Of a stretch of DNA of 37,535 nucleotides, positions 8,887 to 15,371 are shown piece after piece. This DNA is from Tepidanaerobacteraceae bacterium (GTDB lineage Bacteria; Bacillota; Thermosediminibacteria; Thermosediminibacterales; Thermosediminibacteraceae). A program made the translations under genes and the position numbers. The stretch covers positions 1 to 37,535 of the forward strand of contig JASUSP010000016.1 in the NCBI GenBank assembly GCA_030446005.1. The letters are read 5' to 3'. The notes beneath the pieces were generated by a model. The model worked only from the letters and a program-made list of their open reading frames with translations, made no database searches and was not told the DNA's origin. Each line of letters starts with the position of its first letter. The stretch's first letter is position 1.

Positions 8887-11800
8887 TATTGAACAATCTC
8901 CTGTTCTTTAAAGTCTTTTAAATCCATCTTCTTTTCTGCAACCCAATCCAAAAAATCCTGTCCAGTATCAAAATGGATATTACTGCATTCAAAATTGATA
9001 TTTACCTTGCCCTCGTTCATGAAATTGCTCCTTATATTATCCATGCTGTTTTCAAGGTTTTCAATATCTATTTTTATTGAAGAGCCGAAGGTTAACTCCA
9101 CCCAACCTTTATCGCCGTTAGCATCATCTTCCTTATAAAAAGTAACTATAACATCGCTAATTTTTGCATTGTGCTTTTTAAGCAAATCAAGCTCCTTATA
9201 AGTTTCAGCGGTGTCATTTGTCCTTACACGCCTATTAAGTGTTAATGGCTTTTCTATAACAATATTTACTTCTTCTTTCTTTTCTCTGTCTATTTTAATT
9301 TCTAGTGTATTTGAATAAACACCTTTCGCTTCTGCAACCGCTACTACATATGTGCAGTTTTCAGGGACAATAATCTCGCCTTCATATATTCCTCCGTTTT
9401 CTTTCGGATTAGAACCATCTGTTGTGTATTTTATGGTAGCAGGAGGGATAGATTTTAATTCGACAACCTTATTAGACCCCTTGTTGAATATTCGATATTT
9501 CAGAGTTATTTTATTAACCCACTCGACTGGTTCACCCGTTTCATGTTCACCACTGCTGTCAACACATAAGAATGAAAGTTTTACCTCTTTTGTCCGAAAC
9601 TCATACGGGTTTTCTACAAGATTTGAAGCTTCGGTTGCTACAGAACCAACTTCATAGTAAATCTTATCTCCATAAAGCGGAGTAATTTTTAGGATTACCT
9701 CGCCTGTTTCATCATCTCTACGCAATTCCTGAATCTGAACGCTTGTTTTCTCTTTTGGAAACGGACCTTTGTCTATGTATCCGCCGTTTTCACGCCATAT
9801 TCCTTTTTTGAGCATCTCTTCTTTTAAGTTATCAAGCGCCGTCGGAATGTGCCACTGCCATAGAGGATTAGTTGCCGCACGCTCTTTTATATCGTTCCAC
9901 CGCATTTCTTTTTGGGTAAATAAACGGTCTTCGCATTTTTTCCTAAAAGTATCACCCGTAACATCAGTAGTAAATTTTTGGCGCTGTATCAAAACATCCC
10001 TTATCTGCTTTTCCCCGTTATATTCGTTTTCTTTAAATTCCATTAAGAAATCAGCTTTCAAAAGACCAGTCTTTGCAGGATAGTATAACTGCGTAAAAGT
10101 CTCCCTTGCTGCCTGTAAGAGTTCTAATACTATTCTGTCTCTCTTTTCAAGCGCTTTCTGATACTGCGGGTTATTTGGTGGAACTCTTTCATCATTTTCC
10201 ATTCTGTTAATTATTTCATTAATCGCCTTATGCTCTTTTGCAGCATGCAGGAGCTTTTCCATTGTGCTCCTTGAACCAGAGAGAAACATTACCCTGTTTT
10301 TGTACTTTTCGTTCTCATAGAATTTTTGCAAATCAGGATGTAAACCTGGCCCTCCTGTATACGGTTCAAATATAACAAGGGTAACCTTATCTTCAGAAAG
10401 CCTTATTTCATCAACAGCAGGGAAAACCAAAACCTTCTGGTAGCAATCTCCAATAGTGGGTTTGAATTTTTCTTCAAGGAAAGTCCTCAACTCTTTTTTA
10501 GCACTTTCATTGTCGTAAGAATCAACCAAGGAATTAAGTTCCGCTATCAAGTTTCTGGTATTTTGGAAGTACAGTCTGCCATCTCTGTCGGTATGGAGAT
10601 ACCAAGCCCGCATGACAAATTCATCAAGTGCCCTCTTTACGCGTGTAATGTCTTTCCCTGGCTCGCATAAGTATCCTATGGTTTCTTGCAGCGAAAGACC
10701 TAAAAGTGCATTTGGCACATCTGCTAAAGAGGAGACAAGTATAAGTTTTGCAAGGTCCTGCATATGGGTTTCTCCCATTGCCGCATCAACTATTTCCGCA
10801 ACAGACTTTCCATTCGAAGCAATATCATGGGCTATAGCATTTGCAAGCGAGGGTTTAACCTGTGTAATCGCAGTAAGCATTTCATGGTCACTCAAGTCAA
10901 AATCATAAGCATTTATTAAATATTTGTTTTTTGCTTTTGGATTATCTCCTCTGTAAAGCTGAGAAACTATAATGCGCATTAATCTCAATAAGCCTCTCGT
11001 CTGCTGAAAACCAGGGTTTTCTTTGAATCTTGCATAAAGGTCTCTTATCGAAGGATGAAAAGGATAAGAATCCTTTATCCCAACAAAAATCTGATCAGGA
11101 GAGAGGTTTGTATAGCCCATTTGTCTTGCTTCTAAAACGGCTTGCTTATAAGCATTTGCAACCTCATTTATCTCTATTTCGGAGGGTAAAACTTTAAAAA
11201 GCCTCTTCCTTAAAATGTGATATATTTCATCCGAAGTCATATTAACAGGCTCAATATTTATAGCCAAGCGATTGACCTCATTTTCAAGTTCTTTAAAGGA
11301 AGATTGCAAAAGTTCACTTCCGCTTTCATACGCAGCCCTTAAGTCTGAAATAACAAGACATACATTCGAAAGTTCCTCTTTATTCAATGCGTTAAAAAGA
11401 TTTGCCAATGCTGTAGTGGTTACTACGGCTAAATTTGAATCACCAATTGGCTTTGCCTTTGCATTTTCTAAATATGGAGGGAGCTCATCGAGAAGAATTA
11501 AAAGCGGTTCTCCTTTTAAGAGGTTCACCCATGCACTCTGTCCAGGTGCTTGCAGCGGCGAATAATAGTCTTTAAACATTTCTTTTTTCCCAAGCTGTTC
11601 TGCTATTGCTCCCCATATGCCGTAGGGAGCATCACTTTCTCTTCCTGTGAAAGCAACAACTTTAATTTTCCCAAGGGGACTGTCTTTAAACTTATCTCCC
11701 ATTATCTTTGCCCTAAATTCTGGGTATTTGGCTAAAAGCCCAAGGGCAATCATGTTGTGAGTTTTACCGCCGCCCATGTTCTGCGTCAACTTAATGACAC

Positions 11801-11999
11801 CTGCTGCACTCTGCCTGTGAAAGCGCTTGAAGGCTGTTTCAAACAATATTCTCATGCCTTGGGTTACATAGTTTTCTTCAAAAAAGCGATGAGGATCAAT
11901 TCTATTTTCAATAAGGTCTGTCAAATCCAGGACATCGTCCCTTTTTGTTTCATCAAAAACGCTCTCCCGCGGCACACAAAGCTCGTATAAGGTTTTCAC
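8886..11999 (-). CDS. DUF499 (COG1483) predicted AAA+ ATPase of the defence operon
   Basis: This large P-loop ATPase is the first gene of the defence operon. The opening KTLYELCVPRESVFDE is typical of DUF499. Walker A is KLTQNMGGGKTHN (roughly 70-83) and Walker B is LLILLDELPPY (about 166-176). A late segment, KYTTDGSNPKENGGIYEG, resembles the beta-sandwich repeat seen at chitobiase C-termini, and a basic and acidic tail follows. The frame is open up to a GTG at 12020, but the GTG at 11999 has AGGTAGGTG 8 bases upstream and gives the family-like N-terminus, so I prefer 11999. The stop overlaps the next start by one base. In related systems this protein is thought to drive complex assembly or DNA sensing. 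Its exact role is not known to me. Confidence 0.93.
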   Translation of the reverse strand: MKTLYELCVPRESVFDETKRDDVLDLTDLIENRIDPHRFFEENYVTQGMRILFETAFKRFHRQSAAGVIKLTQNMGGGKTHNMIALGLLAKYPEFRAKIMGDKFKDSPLGKIKVVAFTGRESDAPYGIWGAIAEQLGKKEMFKDYYSPLQAPGQSAWVNLLKGEPLLILLDELPPYLENAKAKPIGDSNLAVVTTTALANLFNALNKEELSNVCLVISDLRAAYESGSELLQSSFKELENEVNRLAINIEPVNMTSDEIYHILRKRLFKVLPSEIEINEVANAYKQAVLEARQMGYTNLSPDQIFVGIKDSYPFHPSIRDLYARFKENPGFQQTRGLLRLMRIIVSQLYRGDNPKAKNKYLINAYDFDLSDHEMLTAITQVKPSLANAIAHDIASNGKSVAEIVDAAMGETHMQDLAKLILVSSLADVPNALLGLSLQETIGYLCEPGKDITRVKRALDEFVMRAWYLHTDRDGRLYFQNTRNLIAELNSLVDSYDNESAKKELRTFLEEKFKPTIGDCYQKVLVFPAVDEIRLSEDKVTLVIFEPYTGGPGLHPDLQKFYENEKYKNRVMFLSGSRSTMEKLLHAAKEHKAINEIINRMENDERVPPNNPQYQKALEKRDRIVLELLQAARETFTQLYYPAKTGLLKADFLMEFKENEYNGEKQIRDVLIQRQKFTTDVTGDTFRKKCEDRLFTQKEMRWNDIKERAATNPLWQWHIPTALDNLKEEMLKKGIWRENGGYIDKGPFPKEKTSVQIQELRRDDETGEVILKITPLYGDKIYYEVGSVATEASNLVENPYEFRTKEVKLSFLCVDSSGEHETGEPVEWVNKITLKYRIFNKGSNKVVELKSIPPATIKYTTDGSNPKENGGIYEGEIIVPENCTYVVAVAEAKGVYSNTLEIKIDREKKEEVNIVIEKPLTLNRRVRTNDTAETYKELDLLKKHNAKISDVIVTFYKEDDANGDKGWVELTFGSSIKIDIENLENSMDNIRSNFMNEGKVNINFECSNIHFDTGQDFLDWVAEKKMDLKDFKEQEIVQ

Positions 12000-12104
12000 T
12001 TTTACACACCTACCTTTCACTTCAATATTTTCAAGACGTCCCTTTATCTCTTATCGGTTATCAAACTCCCGACTTTTATATTCTTTGAACTGCATATTCT
12101 TATT

Positions 12105-12145
12105 GCAAAAATCGTTGAGATTACGTTTTTAGATTAACCTCAACG
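12105..12145 (-). promoter_or_regulatory. Leader hairpin with U-tract upstream of DUF499 (attenuator-like)
   Basis: The arms CGTTGAG (12113-12119) and CTCAACG (12139-12145) pair perfectly, and three further base pairs form beyond one mismatch. Read leftward the hairpin is followed by ATTTTTG, so it resembles a weak intrinsic terminator placed about 110 bases before the start of the defence operon. It may attenuate transcription entering the operon. I found no convincing sigma-A promoter in the same leader, so the transcription start is unknown. Confidence 0.4.
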
Positions 12146-12320
12146 AGTTGTTTGATTTTTTCGCCCGTATTCTAAATTTTTCTTTTAATAATAACGTTTT
12201 CTACTGATAAATACTTGGAACAGTTCCCATGCTTAGAGCGTTTCTAAAATCGCTCTTATATTATCTGTATTTCCACTTACGTTTTTAACCTCCCAACTTT
12301 TTGATTTTATTACGGGCCAA

Positions 12321-12380
12321 TACAAATTAATACGTATTAATACAAATTAATTCGTATTAATACGTATTAATGCGAATTAA
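12321..12380. repeat. Six tandem 10-bp units, operator- or centromere-like array
   Basis: Six consecutive 10-base units in exact register read tacaaattaa, tacgtattaa, tacaaattaa, ttcgtattaa, tacgtattaa and tgcgaattaa. The consensus is TACGTATTAA. Adjacent units create overlapping TTAATACGTATTAA palindromes. The 10-bp period matches one helical turn, the arrangement used by ribbon-helix-helix proteins that bind cooperatively along one DNA face. It lies about 320 bases upstream of DUF499 and 890 bases before a tandem ribbon-helix-helix gene. Confidence 0.75.
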
Positions 12381-12464
12381 TAAAAACTGACATGTAAATC
12401 TAGGTATCGCATGTTTTTAAAATCCAAATAAAATATTTTACAGAAAACAAATTTAAAATCACAT

Positions 12465-12848
12465 CGTTTTTAAAAACGTGTGCCCGACTATCATGGGCGA
12501 GCAGAATCCCACAGACGCTATGACATAGGCAGAATTAGCGTCGGTCATTATTTTAAAAATCGTCAAATAGCTCCATCGAAATCTTATTTTCTTTCCAAAT
12601 TTTTAAAATGTCATCAACGTCGCTTTGTATTAATATCATATCGATATATTTGCTTATTTTTTGCTTCCTACACGTCTTGCGTTTTTAAAAATGTGTAAAG
12701 AGACCAGAGAGAAGCGAAGCAAAACCTCAAAATTTGCCTTCTCAAACAATATGCCTCAAATAAAAATTCCCACCTCTATAAATCCACACTTTATTTTTTC
12801 TCTTTTCCCTTCCTCTCCTCCTTCTTCGTCTCTTCGTTTTTAAAAACG
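12465..12848. repeat. Dispersed T5A5 palindromes (CGTTTTTAAAAACG)
   Basis: The 14-bp palindrome cgtttttaaaaacg is perfect at 12465-12478 and 12835-12848, and nearly perfect at 12680-12693 (one base changed). Degenerate copies lie at about 12551-12563 and 12597-12608. Two more near-copies flank the ribbon-helix-helix stop at 13599-13612 and 13652-13665, and half-sites occur near 12125, 12280 and 12412. They are confined to the 1.6 kb control region. They may be regulator sites or curved-DNA elements. Their function is unknown. Confidence 0.6.
12482..12542. other. GC-richer hairpin block, possible structured RNA or element remnant
   Basis: In an otherwise AT-rich stretch, this block contains gccc (12482-12485) facing gggc (12495-12498) and a 7-bp perfect hairpin gacgcta (12514-12520) / tagcgtc (12536-12542) with a 15-base loop. 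The motif gcagaat occurs twice (about 12501 and 12529), so alternative pairings exist. It is bracketed by T5A5 palindromes. No known riboswitch signature was recognised. Confidence 0.25.
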
Positions 12849-12852
12849 AGGC

Positions 12853-12883
12853 AAAAAAGCCCCGACTTATTCGGTCGGAGCTT
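12853..12883 (-). terminator. Intrinsic terminator of the small leftward gene
   Basis: Arms 12857-12866 and 12874-12883 form a 9-bp stem with one mismatch and a 7-base loop. Read leftward it is followed by TTTTTT. It lies 10 bases past the stop of the 68-codon reading frame at 12893-13099. Confidence 0.8.
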
Positions 12884-12892
12884 CCTTATTTT

Positions 12893-13099
12893 CTACAACG
12901 TGAATGCTTCCGCAAGTCGGGCGGAAAGAATTGTCAAGGGCGCGGCGAATGGGAAAAAGAAGGTTTTCCGCCAGACTGTTTCCTTCCCCCATATGCGAGG
13001 AACCTGCAGAACTACCTCTGCCCTCCAAAATCCGCGCCGTAAAACGTATATCCAGAACGTCCCCCGCTTCGAAGAGACGAATTTTTCATAAACGACCAT
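12893..13099 (-). CDS. Small aromatic basic protein of unknown function (or structured RNA)
   Basis: This 68-residue reading frame is rich in Trp, Phe and Arg, with a hydrophobic stretch (FFFPFAAPLTILSA) at about 48-61 near the C-terminus. I do not recognise a family. Several things argue it is expressed. The ATG at 13099 has AGGGAG 9 bases upstream. A TTGAAA-17-TAAAAT promoter lies just before. A strong intrinsic terminator directly follows the stop. The segment is clearly more GC-rich than the flanking DNA, which in a thermophile can also mean a structured RNA, and hairpins such as ttccgc/gcggaa are present, so a roughly 280-base non-coding RNA is the main alternative. It is transcribed divergently from the ribbon-helix-helix regulator. 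Confidence 0.5.
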   Translation of the reverse strand: MVVYEKFVSSKRGTFWIYVLRRGFWRAEVVLQVPRIWGKETVWRKTFFFPFAAPLTILSARLAEAFTL

Positions 13100-13121
13100 C
13101 CAGATCAGCTCCCTTCCGTGT

Positions 13122-13148
13122 CTTACTCATCATTTTGCCTTACTCATC
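13122..13148. promoter_or_regulatory. Direct repeats at the start point of the small leftward gene (operator)
   Basis: The 10-mer cttactcatc occurs at 13122-13131 and again at 13139-13148, 17 bases apart. The right copy covers the expected transcription start of the leftward promoter and the left copy lies in the untranslated leader. This placement is typical of a repressor operator. The divergent ribbon-helix-helix gene is the obvious candidate regulator. Confidence 0.55.
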
Positions 13149-13151
13149 GAT

Positions 13152-13180
13152 ATTTTAGCATTATTCTTATATGATTTCAA
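13152..13180 (-). promoter_or_regulatory. Sigma-A promoter for the small leftward gene
   Basis: Read leftward, the -35 TTGAAA (13180-13175) is separated by 17 bases from the -10 TAAAAT (13157-13152). The predicted start is near 13145, about 45 bases before the ATG. Confidence 0.65.
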
Positions 13181-13210
13181 TATTTTTTACGCAAAATCTT
13201 GCAAAAATAC

Positions 13211-13239
13211 TTGACTTATTTTATTATCTTGTATATGCT
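13211..13239 (+). promoter_or_regulatory. Sigma-A promoter for the ribbon-helix-helix gene
   Basis: TTGACT (13211-13216), a 17-base spacer and TATGCT (13234-13239) lie 33 bases before the ATG at 13272. It is divergent from the leftward promoter at 13152-13180 with about 30 bases between the two -35 boxes. Confidence 0.65.
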
Positions 13240-13271
13240 AAAATCGAAAATACAAAAAGGACGGTAATAAT

Positions 13272-13577
13272 ATGAAAAAAGAGCATGCCGTTTGGACTGC
13301 TATTTCAGAACAAACTCACAAAACTCTATCCGAAATATCCGCAAAAACTGGAATGACGATGACCAAAATCGTAAAACAAATCCTATTTATAAATCCTCCA
13401 AAAGAAATCGTAGAGGAATACCGTTTTACAACAAAAAAATCAAGACGAATGGTTATAAAGATGTCGGATTTGGAGTTTGAAAAGGTTGAAAAAATGGCCC
13501 AGCAACATAAAATATCGATTAGTCGTTTTATTCGGAACGTAGTATATTCCTATCTGCTAGAGAAAGGCTTGGCTTGA
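13272..13577 (+). CDS. Tandem ribbon-helix-helix DNA-binding regulator
   Basis: This 101-residue protein appears to contain two ribbon-helix-helix units in one chain. The first covers about residues 5-40 (AVWTAISEQTHKTLSEIS, then a helix with TMTKIVKQIL) and the second about 57-96 (RRMVIKMSDLEFEKVEK, then ISISRFIRNVVYSYL). Ribbon-helix-helix proteins normally dimerise to bind DNA, so a tandem chain could act as a single-chain dimer. It has its own promoter and an AAAGGA ribosome site about 10 bases before the ATG. Divergent from the small leftward gene and close to the 10-bp array, it probably controls this island region (inference). An antitoxin or plasmid-partition type protein is an alternative. 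Confidence 0.8.
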   Translation: MKKEHAVWTAISEQTHKTLSEISAKTGMTMTKIVKQILFINPPKEIVEEYRFTTKKSRRMVIKMSDLEFEKVEKMAQQHKISISRFIRNVVYSYLLEKGLA

Positions 13578-13674
13578 AAGATTTCAACAAAAATTGTTCG
13601 ATTTTAAAAACGTCTATATTTTATTTGATACGAATTTAAAAGCATAACCCTCGTTTTTAAAAACCTAAAACATA

Positions 13675-13715
13675 AAGCCTCTACTCCAATTAAAAAAGGT
13701 GTAGAGGCTTTTTTA
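13675..13715 (+). terminator. Intrinsic terminator after the ribbon-helix-helix gene
   Basis: The perfect 10-bp stem aagcctctac (13675-13684) / gtagaggctt (13701-13710) is followed by a T-run (13709-13714). Confidence 0.9.
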
Positions 13716-13725
13716 TTAGTAAAAT

Positions 13726-13755
13726 TTGACTTTTTGTATGCCGTCTTCGTATTAT
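13726..13755 (+). promoter_or_regulatory. Promoter for the four-helix-bundle gene
   Basis: TTGACT (13726-13731), an 18-base spacer and TATTAT (13750-13755) lie upstream of the start at 13800. Confidence 0.6.
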
Positions 13756-13799
13756 AGGAACAAATAAATGTATCCACATTAAAAAGGATGGTGGTAAGA

Positions 13800-14201
13800 A
13801 TGTCGCAGAATGATTATACTATAAGGGATTTCAAAACACTTAAAGTCTGGCAAAAGGCAAGAGAATTGGCTAATGATATATACAAAGTTTCAGCAAAATT
13901 CCCCGCATTTGAAGTTTATGCGGTAAAATCTCAAATTATTAGATCCGTTACCTCCATAGGTGCCAACATTGCCGAAGGAAATGGCCAGCTTTATAAGAAA
14001 AAGCAGATTAATTTCTTTAATAATGCCCTCGGCAGCGCATCTGAAACAAGGCACTGGCTCATTATAGCCTTAGATAATGGCTATATTTCTGAAGAAGAAT
14101 ATATTATGCTTGAACAAAAAACAACAGAAATTATCAAGATGTTACTAGGTTGTATAAAAGGACTTCAAAAACAATTAAAAGGTGAAAAAGGGGAACTATA
14201 A
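13800..14201 (+). CDS. Four-helix-bundle protein (S23 / rRNA intervening-sequence protein family)
   Basis: This protein of about 133 residues shows the family signature: RDFKTLKVWQKARELANDIY at the start, the IIRSVTSIGANIAEGNG centre, and a helical end (ALGSASETRHWLIIALDNGYI). The reading frame is open from 13788, but the ATG at 13800 fits better because the AAGGATGGTGG purine tract precedes it at proper spacing. It has its own promoter and is convergent with the integrase. Members were first noted in 23S rRNA intervening sequences and a relative (Avd) works with diversity-generating reverse transcriptases, but no reverse transcriptase is nearby. Its role here is unknown. It forms small helical oligomers and may bind nucleic acid. 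Confidence 0.88.
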   Translation: MSQNDYTIRDFKTLKVWQKARELANDIYKVSAKFPAFEVYAVKSQIIRSVTSIGANIAEGNGQLYKKKQINFFNNALGSASETRHWLIIALDNGYISEEEYIMLEQKTTEIIKMLLGCIKGLQKQLKGEKGEL

Positions 14202-14211
14202 ACAAATACAA

Positions 14212-14240
14212 AGCCAGCTTTTTTGGACTGGCTATACATT
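14212..14240. terminator. Weak hairpin between convergent genes
   Basis: The stem agccag (14212-14217) / ctggct (14228-14233) is followed to the right by ATACATTTTT. It lies between the convergent four-helix-bundle and integrase genes and may serve both strands. Confidence 0.45.
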
Positions 14241-14252
14241 TTTCTCCAATTA

Positions 14253-15236
14253 TTAATCATTTTTCCTTTTAATTCTACTTTGTCTCTTATAAAATCTCTC
14301 AATGATCGAATGTTCTTCAAAGTCCTTTTTTAGATCCTCTGAATAAAGTTTCACATATCGATTCGTAATTTCAAGCGTTTTATGGCCCAAAAGTTGCTTT
14401 AATTTAAAAGGATTACCTCCACTTGCTATGTAATTTTTTGCAAAGGTATGCCTAAAGGCATGAATAGAGGTTAACTTTACTCCTCGTCGTGTATTATAAT
14501 CCCTTATTGCTTTTTGAATAGCGTTCTTGGTCATTTGCAAGCCGTTTTGGGTTGGAAACAAATAATCATCTTCTTTTAATCCCCATGTTCGTATGTAATC
14601 TTTTAGTATTTTACACATTGAACGCGAAATCGGTGAAAAGTAGTGCGATTTATTTTTAGAGTGTTTTATTTCAACTATGCAATTTTGCAAATCAACATCT
14701 CCAACCTTGATATTAATCACCGAACTTAACCTGTTGCCCGTCTCAAGCAAGTACTGCACCAACACCCAATTTCGATACTCGGCAAAGGAACATCTTTTAA
14801 GGTCAGGCTTTTTGATCAACTTTTTTATGTCTTCTTCCGAATATGTTTCTTTTATCTTTTCTTCTTCTTTTAACAAACGCAACTCAATTTTATTTTCTAA
14901 TATCTCTTCCTTAATCAAGTAATTTAAAAAAGCTCTTATCCCCCGCAAATAAGAATTTATCGTGGTAGTATTTTCTATTGAACTTTTTAAATAAATAACA
15001 AAGTCATTAAGTACTTCTTTTGTTATCTCGGTTACAAATTTTATTGAGTTCTGGTTCAGAAACTGTAAAAATGGCTTTAAAGCCTGTCTGTAATACGCAA
15101 TTGTCCATTTTGATAAATTCTTTATTTCACATTCCAATATAAACTGCTCAACAAACTCTTCAATTCTCTTCTTTTCGTAAGCTCTTTCAAAAACACATAC
15201 TTTGCTATTTCTCCCAACACTAAACAAAAAGACCAC
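14253..15236 (-). CDS. Tyrosine recombinase / integrase of the island
   Basis: This protein of about 327 residues has the XerC/D-like layout: an N-terminal SAM-like core-binding domain (EQFILECEIKNLSKWTIAYYRQ) and a catalytic domain. The catalytic set is complete: Arg in LLETGNRLSSVINIKV, Lys in HSKNKSHYFSPIS, HAFRH, LLGHKTLEITNRYV with the second His, and the nucleophile Tyr in NRYVKLYS. The start is uncertain. The GTG at 15236 has its GGGAG almost touching, while a TTG three codons later is better spaced. It is read leftward, just downstream of tRNA-Ser(GGA) and in the same direction, the usual arrangement for an island integrated at the 3' end of a tRNA gene. Confidence 0.93.
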   Translation of the reverse strand: MVFLFSVGRNSKVCVFERAYEKKRIEEFVEQFILECEIKNLSKWTIAYYRQALKPFLQFLNQNSIKFVTEITKEVLNDFVIYLKSSIENTTTINSYLRGIRAFLNYLIKEEILENKIELRLLKEEEKIKETYSEEDIKKLIKKPDLKRCSFAEYRNWVLVQYLLETGNRLSSVINIKVGDVDLQNCIVEIKHSKNKSHYFSPISRSMCKILKDYIRTWGLKEDDYLFPTQNGLQMTKNAIQKAIRDYNTRRGVKLTSIHAFRHTFAKNYIASGGNPFKLKQLLGHKTLEITNRYVKLYSEDLKKDFEEHSIIERFYKRQSRIKRKND

Positions 15237-15275
15237 ACTCCCTCTCTTACGTAGTAGTAAGCATGGAATGTGGTC
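15231..15275. repeat. Nested inverted repeat over the integrase start
   Basis: The outer arms gaccacactcc (15231-15241) and ggaatgtggtc (15265-15275) match at 10 of 11 positions. The inner arms cttac (15246-15250) and gtaag (15257-15261) are perfect around a 6-base centre. It covers the integrase ribosome site and start codon. It could be a recombinase-binding core, an autoregulatory operator, or an RNA hairpin that hides the start. Confidence 0.55.
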
Positions 15276-15371
15276 ATGTGGACTAAATTTTGATTAATTT
15301 TGGTAAGCTTGATTCCCTCAAAATTTTCCCCTTATCCCTTGATCCTTAAAACCTTTCTAAAGCAATAATAA

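Noticed and set aside
729-12020. DISARM or BREX assignment
   Set aside because: There is no DrmA/DrmB pair, PglZ or Lon-like protease. The DUF499-DUF3780-DUF1156 set defines a different group.
12121-12850. CRISPR-like array formed by the T5A5 palindromes
   Set aside because: Spacing is irregular (about 50 to 150 bases), the units are short and degenerate, and there are no cas genes.
13095-13125. CGGAAGGGAGC on the leftward strand, reminiscent of the SRP RNA apical loop
   Set aside because: The surrounding bases do not form the required helix 8, and the purine run is better explained as a ribosome site.
12900-13158. Two rightward reading frames over the small leftward gene
   Set aside because: They lack a ribosome site and promoter in their direction, while the leftward strand has promoter, ribosome site and terminator in order.
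13800-14201. Possible Avd protein of a diversity-generating retroelement
   Set aside because: No reverse transcriptase, template repeat or variable gene is present in the window. The protein fits the general four-helix-bundle family.
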